64,000 nucleotides of DNA from JADMIH01 sp035274425 (GCA_035274425.1 DATEOC010000058.1:34106-98105); one strand, 5' to 3'; counted from the first letter of the stretch, positions 33,760 through 42,596 are shown. Program-made: numbers and translations. Notes: generated by a model from the sequence alone, not told the origin.

Positions 33760-34460
33760 GAATCCTAGTATATCTTTCTTGTCTCGTACTTCTTAGCACT
33801 ACGATGTATGGATGCACAGGCTCTAACGCCACGCCTGTAGCAAACGTACCCACAATAGCCCCAACGGTAGAAGCTACAGAAATGGGCACCATTGCGCAAC
33901 CAACCTCTATTTCTTCACCCACTCCCCAAGTGATACTGACACAATTGACGCAAGCCGACTCGCTCAAAATAGAGGATGACTGGACAGGTCTCTCGCTCGT
34001 AGCGCCTATAATAGCCCATTATGATCTACGCCGCCAAAATGGAAACTTCGTAGGCACAGCATACTTTTCAGTTGCGGGATATAGGGAGGCGCGCACCGCA
34101 ACCGAAGAGATAGATGTTCCAGAGGAAGCAGCCCTAAACTTTCTGAGGATGTTAACCCAGTCGCCAGCCGTCTCCGGTCATTATGAGGCACGTATTGAGC
34201 ACACAGACGACTACCCGTCAATCAGCATCAAAATCGGGATTAGGAACGACTCCTTTGAGTTCTTCACTTCGTCTCAAGGAGAAGACCACGTGCCCTGGGG
34301 CCTGCACATAAATGGTAGCACCTACGTGATCAATTCTAACCAGCCCGCAAAAGCATTGGAATCGCTTCAACCATATCTCAAGAGCGACATCCTGGAGAAG
34401 TTGATTAAGAATGAGCCTTTGGGAATGCCAGAGACGGGCAGCCCCAGCCCTCATCCATAG
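33756..34460 (+). CDS. Lipoprotein of unknown function
   Basis: 234 residues. A signal peptide with a lipobox-like MYGC at residues 17-20, a Thr/Pro-rich linker (about 25-65), then a globular domain with no family I recognise. Expected on the outer face of the membrane. Ribosome site GAGGAGG precedes the ATG, which overlaps the stop of the small ppdK-derived ORF. It sits between that ppdK fragment and the real ppdK. Confidence 0.75.
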   Translation: MRILVYLSCLVLLSTTMYGCTGSNATPVANVPTIAPTVEATEMGTIAQPTSISSPTPQVILTQLTQADSLKIEDDWTGLSLVAPIIAHYDLRRQNGNFVGTAYFSVAGYREARTATEEIDVPEEAALNFLRMLTQSPAVSGHYEARIEHTDDYPSISIKIGIRNDSFEFFTSSQGEDHVPWGLHINGSTYVINSNQPAKALESLQPYLKSDILEKLIKNEPLGMPETGSPSPHP

Positions 34461-34495
34461 CAAATCTATATTACACAAAAGGAGAACCTTATCTA

Positions 34496-37417
34496 ATGAC
34501 CACCACAACTGATTCCGCAATCCGCAATCCGCAATCCGCACTCCAAAAATGGGTCTATCTCTTCCACGAAGGCAACGCCAAGATGCGTGACCTCCTCGGC
34601 GGCAAAGGCGCTGGCCTGTCGGAGATGACTAACGCGGGGCTGCCCGTCCCCCCCGGCTTCACCATCACCACCGAGGCGTGCCGCGCCTTCTACTCAGGGG
34701 GACAGAAGTTCCCCGAAGGGATGTGGGAGCAGGCGATGGAGGCTCTGCATACGGTGGAGCAGGAGAGCGGCAAGCGCCTGGGCGACCCTGCCGATCCTCT
34801 ACTCGTGTCGGTGCGCTCCGGGGCCAAGTTCTCCATGCCCGGCATGATGGATACCGTGCTCAACCTCGGCCTCAACCCCAACACATTGCAGGGTCTCGTC
34901 AGGCTCACGGGCAACGAGCGCTTCGGCCACGACGCTTACCGCCGCTTCATACAGCTTTTCGGGCGCATCGTCATGGGGGTCGAGGCGAAGCACTTCGACG
35001 AGTTGCTGGACAAGATGAAAGAGGAGCGCGGGGTCAAGCTCGACACCGACCTCACCGCCGAAGACCTCAGCACCCTGGTGGGGCAGTTCAAGGATGCGGT
35101 CAAGCGCGAGACGGGAACCGACTTCCCCGACGACCCGCACGACCAGCTCAGGCTGGCGATAGAGGCTGTGTTCAACTCGTGGAACTCCCCCCGCGCCTTC
35201 GCGTACCGTGACGTGCAGAACATCCCCCACGATCTCGGCACGGCGGTCAACGTGGTGATGATGGTCTTCGGCAACATGGGGGACGATTCAGGCACGGGCG
35301 TGGCCTTCACCCGCGACCCCTCCACCGGCGAAAAGAAGCTGTATGGCGAGTTCCTGGTGAACGCCCAGGGCGAAGACGTGGTCGCGGGCATCCGCACCCC
35401 GCAGAAGATAGCCCAGTTGGAGCAGGAGATGCCGGAAGTCTACCGCCAGTTCGAGGAGATAGGCCAGCGCCTTGAGCGACATTACCGCGATATGCAGGAC
35501 ATGGAGTTCACTGTGGAGCGCGGCAAGCTCTACATGCTCCAGACTCGCTCCGGCAAGCGTACCGCCGCAGCGGCGTTCAAAGTCGCGTTCGACATGGTGC
35601 AAGAAGCCCTCATCTCCAAAGAGGAAGCGCTACAGCGTGTGGAGACTGCCCACGTTGTGCAATTGCTCCTGCCCAGGTTCGATGACAGGGACAAAATCCG
35701 TGCTCAGTTGGAAGGTAAGTTGCTGGCAGTAGGCCTCAACGCCGCTCCAGGTGCGGCGGTAGGTAAGGCTATCTTTTCGACTGATCGCGCCAAAGAACTG
35801 GGCGCGGCAGGCGAAGCGGTGGTGCTAGTGCGTAAGGAGACTAATCCAGATGATTTTCCAGGGATGGTTGCTTCCAGAGGTATTCTTACAGCCAGAGGTG
35901 GAATGACATCTCATGCGGCTGTTGTAGGGCGACAGATTGGTAAGGTATGTGTTGTAGGGGCTGAGGGAGGGGGCATCTCAGTGGACGAAGAGGAAGGCTA
36001 CTTTACTGCCAATGGGCAGATGGTGCGGGAAGGTGATACCATCTCAATTGATGGCACGACGGGTGAGGTTTTCCTGGGCGTACTAGTCCTCATCGAACCG
36101 AAGTTCAATGAGGAGCATGATCTGGTGACGCTCTTGACCTGGGCCGACGAGGTACGTAGGAACGCTGTGCGCAACGTGCTCGCAGGGCTAAACGGAGAAA
36201 CGATAAAGCTGCCCGGCCTACAAGTGTGGGCTAACGCAGATTATCCGCAAGAAGCCGCTAAAGCGTTAGAATTCGGTGCCGAAGGCATTGGCTTGTGTCG
36301 CACCGAGCATATGTTTCGGGAAGAAGTGCGCCTCCCGGTGGTGCGCCAGATGATACTGTCGGCTGCCGAGGGGACGCGGCTGGATGGCGCAGTTTATGAT
36401 GCGAAAGTGGCCCTCAGCCAACTCCCACAGGATAGCGATAAGCGTGTGGAGGCCGAGCGTGTGCTGGCCGAAGCTGAAGCCGCGCTGGCTGCATCTGAGC
36501 GTGCGCAACAGTACCACTCTGCACTTGCGGAATTGGAGGAGATACAGCAGGGTGACTTCTACGGCATCCTCAAGGCGATGGAAGGGAAGCCCACCGTGAT
36601 ACGCCTCCTTGACCCGCCCCTGCACGAGTTCCTTCCACAGCATGACGATTTGCTGGTGGAAGTGACTCAGATGCGCGAGCGGGGCCAGACGGGCACCGAG
36701 GAATATGAGGAGAAAGTGCAGTTGCTGGGTATCGTGGAGGGTATGCGCGAGCAGAACCCGATGCTGGGGCTGAGAGGCTGCCGGTTAGGTCTGCTTTACC
36801 CTGGCATCAATGACATGCAGGTGCGCGCCATCCTGAAGGCGTCGGTCAGGTTGCTGGACGAGGGATTAGAGTCGCACCCTGAGATAATGATACCCCTCGT
36901 AGGCCACGTCAACGAGTTGAAGGCAGTGAGGGAGCAGCTTGAGGATGTGGCTAAGGAGGTCGAGAAGGAGGCGGGCAAGAGCATTCCCTACAAGTTCGGC
37001 ACGATGATAGAGGTGCCCCGCGCCGCCCTCACGGCCGGGCAGATCGCGGAGTACGCCGAGTTCTTCTCCTTCGGGACCAACGACCTCACGCAAACAACCT
37101 ATGGATATTCCCGCGATGATGCGGAAGGTAAGTTCCTATTGCAATACGTCGAGCGAGGCATCCTCCCTGAGAATCCCTTCCAGGTGCTCGACCGCGACGG
37201 GGTAGGTCAGCTAGTAAGGATGGCTACCGAGCAAGGTAGGAAGGTGCGCCCCGACCTGAAGGTGGGCATCTGTGGCGAGCATGGCGGCGACCCCTCCTCT
37301 ATCCACTTCTGCCACGAGGTGGGCCTGAATTACGTCAGTTGCAGCCCCTACCGCGTCCCCGTAGCCCGCCTCGCCGCCGCCCAAGCCGCTCTAGAAGAGG
37401 TAGAGAAGGATAAGTAG
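34496..37417 (+). CDS. ppdK: Pyruvate, phosphate dikinase
   Basis: Interconverts pyruvate, ATP and phosphate with PEP, AMP and pyrophosphate. 973 residues, against about 880 in typical bacterial enzymes. The ATP-grasp part starts with LLGGKGAGLSEM; the phosphohistidine domain has GGMTSHAAVVGR (catalytic His); the PEP/pyruvate barrel ends with GTNDLTQTTYGYSRDD and GICGEHGGDPSS (catalytic Cys). Extra length comes from residues 6-16, encoded by an in-frame CAATCCG tandem (34514-34541), and an Ala/Glu-rich helical insert at about residues 620-685. Pyrophosphate made here would be drawn off by Ppa. Confidence 0.95.
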   Translation: MTTTTDSAIRNPQSALQKWVYLFHEGNAKMRDLLGGKGAGLSEMTNAGLPVPPGFTITTEACRAFYSGGQKFPEGMWEQAMEALHTVEQESGKRLGDPADPLLVSVRSGAKFSMPGMMDTVLNLGLNPNTLQGLVRLTGNERFGHDAYRRFIQLFGRIVMGVEAKHFDELLDKMKEERGVKLDTDLTAEDLSTLVGQFKDAVKRETGTDFPDDPHDQLRLAIEAVFNSWNSPRAFAYRDVQNIPHDLGTAVNVVMMVFGNMGDDSGTGVAFTRDPSTGEKKLYGEFLVNAQGEDVVAGIRTPQKIAQLEQEMPEVYRQFEEIGQRLERHYRDMQDMEFTVERGKLYMLQTRSGKRTAAAAFKVAFDMVQEALISKEEALQRVETAHVVQLLLPRFDDRDKIRAQLEGKLLAVGLNAAPGAAVGKAIFSTDRAKELGAAGEAVVLVRKETNPDDFPGMVASRGILTARGGMTSHAAVVGRQIGKVCVVGAEGGGISVDEEEGYFTANGQMVREGDTISIDGTTGEVFLGVLVLIEPKFNEEHDLVTLLTWADEVRRNAVRNVLAGLNGETIKLPGLQVWANADYPQEAAKALEFGAEGIGLCRTEHMFREEVRLPVVRQMILSAAEGTRLDGAVYDAKVALSQLPQDSDKRVEAERVLAEAEAALAASERAQQYHSALAELEEIQQGDFYGILKAMEGKPTVIRLLDPPLHEFLPQHDDLLVEVTQMRERGQTGTEEYEEKVQLLGIVEGMREQNPMLGLRGCRLGLLYPGINDMQVRAILKASVRLLDEGLESHPEIMIPLVGHVNELKAVREQLEDVAKEVEKEAGKSIPYKFGTMIEVPRAALTAGQIAEYAEFFSFGTNDLTQTTYGYSRDDAEGKFLLQYVERGILPENPFQVLDRDGVGQLVRMATEQGRKVRPDLKVGICGEHGGDPSSIHFCHEVGLNYVSCSPYRVPVARLAAAQAALEEVEKDK
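34514..34541. repeat. CAATCCG tandem inside the ppdK 5' end
   Basis: About four CAATCCG units encoding AIRNPQSA in frame, between the start codon and the conserved N-terminus. Confidence 0.8.
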
Positions 37418-37429
37418 TGGAACAAATTT

Positions 37430-37468
37430 AATCACAAAGAGCACAAAGACACAAAGAACACAAAGGAT
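37430..37468. repeat. CACAAAGA repeat, left of the GxxExxY gene
   Basis: Tandem CACAAAGA-type units. The inverted counterpart lies at 37852-37891, so the GxxExxY gene is bracketed by inverted copies. Confidence 0.85.
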
Positions 37469-37475
37469 TTTGGGA

Positions 37476-37850
37476 GTGGATGAGGAGGTCGAAGAGCTTG
37501 CTCATGCCGTCATAGGTGCGGCAATTGAGGTGCATCGCATACTTGGTCCTGGACTTGCGGAAGTGGTTTACGAGGAAGCGTTGTGCATTGAGCTTACCGT
37601 TCGTGGCATACCTTTTGCGCGGCAACCTGTTATAACAATGTCTTACAAGGGTCGATCTGTAGGTGAGAGCAGGTTAGACCTGCTGGTGGGCAACATGCTT
37701 GTTGTAGAGCTTAAATCAGTCGAAGCATTGCTCCCAGTTCATAAAGCGCAACTGGTGGCTTACCTCAAGATAACCAATAACAAGCTGGGTCTACTGATCA
37801 ATTTCAACGTTCCATATCTGAAAGAGGGTCTCAAGAGAATAATCCTCTAA
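37476..37850 (+). CDS. GxxExxY family protein
   Basis: About 124 residues. The family motif is GLAEVVYEEAL at about residue 27 (G, then E and Y). ELTVRGIPFARQ, the acidic SRLDLLVGN and VVELKSVE have the D...ExK spacing of a PDDEXK nuclease-like fold, to which this family is thought to belong. Biological role unknown. GTG start with AAAGGA about eight bases upstream; an in-frame TTG at 37470 is also possible. It is bracketed by inverted CACAAAG repeats. Confidence 0.85.
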   Translation: MDEEVEELAHAVIGAAIEVHRILGPGLAEVVYEEALCIELTVRGIPFARQPVITMSYKGRSVGESRLDLLVGNMLVVELKSVEALLPVHKAQLVAYLKITNNKLGLLINFNVPYLKEGLKRIIL

Positions 37851-37851
37851 T

Positions 37852-37891
37852 AACCTTTGTGGCCTTTGTATCTTTGTGTTCTTTGTGATTA
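37852..37891. repeat. CTTTGTG repeat, right of the GxxExxY gene
   Basis: Inverted orientation of the 37430-37468 repeat, beginning two bases after the stop codon. Confidence 0.85.
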
Positions 37892-37910
37892 GAAATAGGA
37901 GGAATACTAG

Positions 37911-38999
37911 ATGAGTGATAAAACGATGTCACCGGAGCGGGTGAGGGAAAGGTTGGAGCGGGAGGAGTATGAGCGGCTTTCGCCCCTGGCGGCGAAGGCT
38001 GCGGATGCTACTCGGCCCGTGCCTGAGGAGGAGTCGCCTCTTAGGACGGCGTTCATGCGCGACCGTGACCGTATTATACACTCGAAGTCGTTCCGCCGCC
38101 TGAAGCATAAGACCCAGGTCTTCATAGGCCCTATCGGCGACCATTATCGCACTCGCCTCACCCACACCCTGGAGATGTCGCAGATTGCCCGCACGATGGC
38201 TCGCGCCCTCCGCATGAACGAGGACGTAACTGAGGCTATCGCCCTTGCTCACGACCTCGGCCACACCCCCTTCGGCCACGCTGGGGAGGATGCCCTGCGC
38301 AAAATCTACGACCCCAAGTTCAAGCACAACCATCAATCATTGCGTATCGTGGACTATTTAGCGAAGGACGGCGTTGGCCTCAACCTGACCGACGAGGTGC
38401 GGGAGGCGCTTGTCACATCTACCCCCGTCGAAGAGGGCCTCTCCTCTGAGGGGATGGGGCATGGCTCCATCGAGTCGAAGCTGGTCAAACTGGCCGACAC
38501 TATTGCCTACATCAACCACGACACAGACGATGCGATTCGGGCCAATATCATCAGGCCGGGCGACATCCCAAGCGCGGTGTGTGATGTGCTGGGCAACACC
38601 AACGCCGTCCGCATCAACACCCTCGTAAGCGACATCATCTCCCAGAACTGGGAAGTAGCCTATCCAGGAGAGGAATTAGCCTCTCAGGATCGCAAGAGCA
38701 TAGAGCTAAAGGTTAGCCCGCGCATAGAAGTTGCCGCCGACACCCTGAAGCAATTCCTCTACAATCGCGTGTACATAGGCTCGGAAGCAAAAGCCGAGGA
38801 GAGCAAGGTAAATCACCTTATCAGGGCGCTCTTCGAATATTTCTGCAAACATATCGAGGAACTGCCGCCTGAGCTTAAATCCAACCCGCGCAATGAGCCA
38901 ACCGAGCGCCTGGTCGTAGACTACATCTCAGGGATGACTGACCGCTTCGCAATAAGCACCTTCGAACGCATCTTCGTACCCCGCTCCTGGAGCTCGTAA
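37911..38999 (+). CDS. dgt: dGTPase-like HD-domain triphosphohydrolase
   Basis: Hydrolyses dGTP (or related dNTPs) to the nucleoside and triphosphate. 362 residues; HD-domain metal ligands in RLTHTLEMSQIART and ALAHDLGHTPFGHAGE, with the family-typical HSKSFRRLKHKTQVF before them. A third block (DTIAYINHDTDDA) provides the distal Asp. The short length fits the Dgt type 2 group. GGAGG is nine bases before the ATG. Confidence 0.92.
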   Translation: MSDKTMSPERVRERLEREEYERLSPLAAKAADATRPVPEEESPLRTAFMRDRDRIIHSKSFRRLKHKTQVFIGPIGDHYRTRLTHTLEMSQIARTMARALRMNEDVTEAIALAHDLGHTPFGHAGEDALRKIYDPKFKHNHQSLRIVDYLAKDGVGLNLTDEVREALVTSTPVEEGLSSEGMGHGSIESKLVKLADTIAYINHDTDDAIRANIIRPGDIPSAVCDVLGNTNAVRINTLVSDIISQNWEVAYPGEELASQDRKSIELKVSPRIEVAADTLKQFLYNRVYIGSEAKAEESKVNHLIRALFEYFCKHIEELPPELKSNPRNEPTERLVVDYISGMTDRFAISTFERIFVPRSWSS

Positions 39000-39013
39000 G
39001 ACGATGACTGATT

Positions 39014-39056
39014 AAACACAGAGACGCAAAGACACAGAGGACGCACAGAGATTTAT
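39014..39056. repeat. ACAGAGACGCAAAGACACAGAGG-type repeat
   Basis: Member of the same family as 29353-29430 and 37430-37468, between the convergent dgt and sigma-factor genes. Confidence 0.75.
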
Positions 39057-39125
39057 AAGGGTAAATAGTAACCAATAATAATCTCTGTATTACCTTTGTG
39101 CCTATGTTTAGACCGTTGTCCGTCG

Positions 39126-39749
39126 TCAAGCACAGTCTTCGTCCTGCATTTTCTCGCGGAGTGCGTCTGTGGCGGCGCGGAGTTCGCGGTTTACTGTGCG
39201 AGTTGAATAGCCTCGCAGGGCCGCTATCTCTCCACTTGATAGGCCCAGCTCGTAGCGCATCTTTATCAGGCGTCTCCACTCATCGTCAAGCGCATTGGTA
39301 TGGTCGTCCCAGGCCACTCTATCCTCTACTTCCTCAAGTGATTGCTCAGCTTCTTTGCTTTGTAGGTCTGTTTCGCCTCTTTCCAGGTGTGTAGGGATGC
39401 GTCGTACCTTGCGCTTGGCACGATAGTGCATTGACGAGCGTACGTAATGCACCGCTGCCCACGGCATCATCTTCCGCAGATAATCCTTGAAGGATACGCC
39501 GAAGCCGCGGTCCCAGCTCTCCAGCAAGTCGCAGAAAATAAGAAACGACTGCTGTTCGACATCCTCCCCGGTGATAGACTCATCACTCTCCGAGAGGCCC
39601 TCCGCTGTTTGTTTGCCCTTACTGCACAACCCCTTTACCAGCTCTCTGTATCGCAGAAAGAGGGTATTACGAGCCTCTTTGCCTCCCCTTTGGGCGGCAT
39701 CGACCAATTGCACATCATTCCACTCATCGTAGCTACTCTTCAATCTCAT
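39126..39749 (-). CDS. RNA polymerase sigma-70 family (ECF-like) factor
   Basis: About 207 residues. A region 2-like helix cluster (AAQRGGKEARNTLFLRYRE...SFLIFCDLLESWD) is followed by a charged linker and a region 4 helix-turn-helix (MRYELGLSSGEIAALRGYST, RTVNRELRAATDAL). The N-terminal half is divergent. The start is uncertain: the ATG at 39749 gives MRLKSSYDEW but has only GGAG one base away or GGGAG twelve bases away. No anti-sigma gene adjoins it. Confidence 0.7.
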   Translation of the reverse strand: MRLKSSYDEWNDVQLVDAAQRGGKEARNTLFLRYRELVKGLCSKGKQTAEGLSESDESITGEDVEQQSFLIFCDLLESWDRGFGVSFKDYLRKMMPWAAVHYVRSSMHYRAKRKVRRIPTHLERGETDLQSKEAEQSLEEVEDRVAWDDHTNALDDEWRRLIKMRYELGLSSGEIAALRGYSTRTVNRELRAATDALREKMQDEDCA

Positions 39750-39868
39750 ACTCCATTCTGCACTCCCGCACCACAATAATAGAACATTAGTGCTGATAAT
39801 GGAAGTAGCCGGATGGGTATAAAACGTTATCCGTAGGAAATAGATAAATGCATGTACCTGCCAAGAGC

Positions 39869-39892
39869 GAAGCCCGCACATGTGCGGGCTTC
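39869..39892 (-). terminator. Hairpin after the NHLP-leader-like gene
   Basis: Perfect 24-base palindrome (arm GAAGCCCGCACA) 57 bases beyond the - strand stop at 39949. No T-run follows. Confidence 0.6.
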
Positions 39893-39902
39893 ATATTTCG
39901 GT

Positions 39903-39931
39903 GTAGGGGCGAGGTATGCCTCGCCCTGTCT
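39903..39931. repeat. GTAGGGGCG-type palindrome
   Basis: Imperfect member: arms GGGCGAGG / CCTCGCCC around TATG, with the outer GTAGGGGC on one side only. Confidence 0.7.
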
Positions 39932-39948
39932 GGAAATCTACCGGAAGA

Positions 39949-40290
39949 TCAACCCGGTCGCCCCGGCATCACCCCTTCATAGCCGTCCCCTGGGAGCGCA
40001 CCCGGCCCTTGTATGCCGGTCTTGGCCGCACCCTCCGTGCTCACTTCTTTTTCACCAAGCGCGCCGAGGCCACCGATGTGGTCGGCTTTCCAATCTATAC
40101 CTACGCCTGACGCCATCTGGCGAATAGCTCTATTGTCGCGGTTCGTCACCGCGTTGATCAGCCTATCGCATTCCTCCTGGTCCAGGTCGTAAATCCCTAG
40201 CGTGTTCTGCGGGTCCTCGGACACCCTGTCGGTGAAGCCTGGGTCGTCGTGGATGCGTTGCAGGGCCAGGATCATTCCTCGTTCGCTCAT
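39949..40290 (-). CDS. Small protein with NHLP-leader-like N-terminus, possible RiPP precursor
   Basis: 113 residues. The first 65 (DPGFTDRVSEDPQNTLGIYD, then LDQEECDRLINAV) match in pattern the leader domains of Os1348/Franean1_4349-type precursor peptides: a helix, F-x-x-x-[LV]-x-x-DP, a short loop and L-[DT]-x-E-E. The remaining 48 are Gly/Pro-rich (GGLGALGEKE, GIQGPGALPG), like a core or a disordered tail. A strong GGAGG nine bases before the ATG shows it is a real gene. No modifying enzyme is nearby, so function is open. Confidence 0.6.
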   Translation of the reverse strand: MSERGMILALQRIHDDPGFTDRVSEDPQNTLGIYDLDQEECDRLINAVTNRDNRAIRQMASGVGIDWKADHIGGLGALGEKEVSTEGAAKTGIQGPGALPGDGYEGVMPGRPG

Positions 40291-40305
40291 CGTCTGTTCC
40301 TCCTC

Positions 40306-40340
40306 CTAGCTGACAGCTATCGGTTGTCGGCTATCAGTTT
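40306..40340. repeat. GCTGACAGCTATCGG-type repeat
   Basis: Imperfect inverted units CTGACAGCTATCGG / CGGCTATCAG in the 239-base gene-free stretch before the oxidoreductase stop. Confidence 0.55.
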
Positions 40341-40529
40341 GCTGTGAATTTCAGCTTGACCATTCATTATGGAAGAGCAAAAGGAGTGCCATCGTCACTA
40401 ACGTTAGTGGGATTGCTTTCCCTCAGCAACCTTACGATGACTGCTCCGGTAATTGCTCCTACGCTAGCTACCCCTGCTATCGATATTTGCTGGCTTGAGT
40501 TTTCATTGTATCTATATCATTCGTCAGTC

Positions 40530-41387
40530 CTACTCCAATAAGGAGGCAACCTCCTCAGCCAATCGTCCCACCAATCCCTCATGATACTCTGTGGGTACGC
40601 CTATGCAGATATGGTCTATTCCCACATCTATGTACGACTGGACGCGCTGTCGCACGTTTGCAACGTCATCAGGGGTTTGCAGGTAGAACTGGGTCGAGCG
40701 ACGTATCGTGCCGGGGTCGCGTCCAATCTCTTTGCAGTGGGCATCCAGCACTTCGTTCTTGTGGCGGATAAGCTCAGGGCTACCGCCGGGGCCGTTGTAA
40801 AGGTCGGCGTGCCTGGCGACTACGCGCAACATAAGCTGCTCACCGGAGCCGCCCAAGGTGATAGGCGGGTAGGGCTTTTGTACCGGCTTCGGCTCGTGTC
40901 TCGCTCCTGTGAGGGTGTAATGCTTGCCGTTAAAGTCGGCTAGCTCTTCGGTCCAGAGGAGCTTGAGCACCTGGCACGCCTCGTCAAGCTCGCGGATGCG
41001 TTGCGCGGCTGATGGAAATGGTATGCCGTACATGTTGTATTCGGTCTCGAACCAGCCCGCGCCCAGGCCCATCTCCAACCGGCCATTGCTCACCTGGTCT
41101 ATGGTCGTGGCGATCTTCGCCAGCACCGCGGGGTGGCGGTAGCCGTTGCACCCCACCATCAGCCCCAACCTCACGCGCTCGGTGATTGCCGCCAACGCGC
41201 CCAGGAGCGTCCAGCCGTCCATGCATGGCCCTTCGACGTGCCCGTTGATAGGCGCGAAGTGGTCGAAGAGCCAGAAGCCCTCTAACGTCTCCTCTGCCTC
41301 AGTGTCGCGGCAGTAGCGCAGCATGTTGTCCCAGTCGCGCTCATGCTGCGCGGCTTTGATGTCTATGCGTAAGGGGAAGTTAGTCAT
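40530..41387 (-). CDS. LLM-class F420-dependent oxidoreductase
   Basis: 285 residues, luciferase-like monooxygenase fold. Family blocks: FWLFDHFAP near residue 38, LGLMVGCNGYRHPAVLAK, IDQVSNGRLEMGLGAGWFE, and a PYPPITLGGSGE block near residue 175. This arrangement is typical of F420-dependent (TIGR03560-like) enzymes. The substrate is unknown. It starts nine bases after the lipoprotein stop, so the two genes probably form an operon. Confidence 0.88.
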   Translation of the reverse strand: MTNFPLRIDIKAAQHERDWDNMLRYCRDTEAEETLEGFWLFDHFAPINGHVEGPCMDGWTLLGALAAITERVRLGLMVGCNGYRHPAVLAKIATTIDQVSNGRLEMGLGAGWFETEYNMYGIPFPSAAQRIRELDEACQVLKLLWTEELADFNGKHYTLTGARHEPKPVQKPYPPITLGGSGEQLMLRVVARHADLYNGPGGSPELIRHKNEVLDAHCKEIGRDPGTIRRSTQFYLQTPDDVANVRQRVQSYIDVGIDHICIGVPTEYHEGLVGRLAEEVASLLE

Positions 41388-41396
41388 TGAGTAGAC

Positions 41397-42596
41397 CTAC
41401 TGTGTCAGCTTGAACGAGTCAAGGAACCGCCGTGCGTCCTGTGCGCTCACATCTTTATCCTGGGCTATGAAGATCAGTTGGTACAAACGCTCCCCCACGA
41501 ATATGCCCTTGTACCAACTATATCCTATGCCCGGCACCTCGAACTCCCCCTCTATGCCGGGGTTCCCATCTACCGTGATGCTCTTCTGGTTTAACAGAGT
41601 CCCTTGTGCCGAAACGCCACTCAGTGCGCCTTCTAGCATTGTATTTGCGTCGGCCTGTAACGCTTCCGGTGGGAAGTCTGAGTACGTTATCGTATAACTT
41701 TCTTTCTCTGTGCTTAGTGAGAAAGTCTTAATATCTATTGTAGCGTCTCCGACAGGCCTGGATTGCATTCCTGTCAGCGGCTCACCTGGCAGCTCTACCG
41801 AAAAGCCACCGTCCAGCGGGGTGATTGTCCGCCAATTACCGACTGCGCCGCCACCTACCGTAGTGGCTATCGCCTGGGGAGTGGGGGTGCGCCCGTTGGT
41901 CGCTGGGGTGGCCTGGGGTGTCCCCGCCAGCTTGAACGAGTTGAAGAACTTTTCAGCATCCTCCGAGTTTACGTCCATGCCTGTTCCGGTCGTGATAAGC
42001 TGGTACAGACGTGTGCCTACCAGGTATACGCGCTGCCTGATACTGCCGTTCAGCAGGGCAATTTTCAAAGTGAAGTCTCTGCCCGGGTATTCTCCTAGAG
42101 TAATCTTCGTCTCTTCTATCAACTCGCCTCCGGTATTGTTGAGCGTACCATCGCGAGCGCCATCTAGCGTCTGCTCAGGATCGCCCTCTGTGGAAGCGCC
42201 AGGCAAGTCGGTGTAACCAAGCGTATAGGAGTTAGAGCCTTTTGAGACAGTGAATATATATGCAGTGGCCCCGCCGGTAACAGGTTGTGAGGTCTCGCTG
42301 GGCTTGCCTGGCATATCTACCGAAAAGCCACCCTCAGATGATGTGAAGGTTTGCCAGCCGCCATCAACAGGTTGGCTGGTTGCTCTCGTCTCAGAGGTAG
42401 CTGCTGTCGTGGCTACAGATACAGGGCGAGTCAGCGCGACTGTGGCGGCAGGTTGACTCGTAGCTACAGCCGCCGTCGGGGCCGTCGTGGGGGTGCTCGG
42501 AGTGGCAGGCTGTCCGCCCGTATCGCACGCCACAAGGGCAAGCGCTCCCAGCAAAGAGAGCATAACTATCCAGATATTTACCTTTCGGTGTTTCAA
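41397..42596 (-). CDS. Lipoprotein with two homologous beta-rich domains
   Basis: 399 residues. Signal peptide with lipobox LVAC (Cys24), a Thr/Ala/Pro-rich linker to about 75, then two copies of one domain (about 78-225 and 255-398). Both start GGFSVDMPGKP or GGFSVELPGEP, contain YTLGYTDLP or YTITYSDFP, and end LYQLI...EDA..FF.SFKL. Such domains occur in surface proteins of unknown role. TTG start with AGGAGA upstream. It lies upstream of the oxidoreductase in the same transcript. Confidence 0.8.
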   Translation of the reverse strand: MKHRKVNIWIVMLSLLGALALVACDTGGQPATPSTPTTAPTAAVATSQPAATVALTRPVSVATTAATSETRATSQPVDGGWQTFTSSEGGFSVDMPGKPSETSQPVTGGATAYIFTVSKGSNSYTLGYTDLPGASTEGDPEQTLDGARDGTLNNTGGELIEETKITLGEYPGRDFTLKIALLNGSIRQRVYLVGTRLYQLITTGTGMDVNSEDAEKFFNSFKLAGTPQATPATNGRTPTPQAIATTVGGGAVGNWRTITPLDGGFSVELPGEPLTGMQSRPVGDATIDIKTFSLSTEKESYTITYSDFPPEALQADANTMLEGALSGVSAQGTLLNQKSITVDGNPGIEGEFEVPGIGYSWYKGIFVGERLYQLIFIAQDKDVSAQDARRFLDSFKLTQ

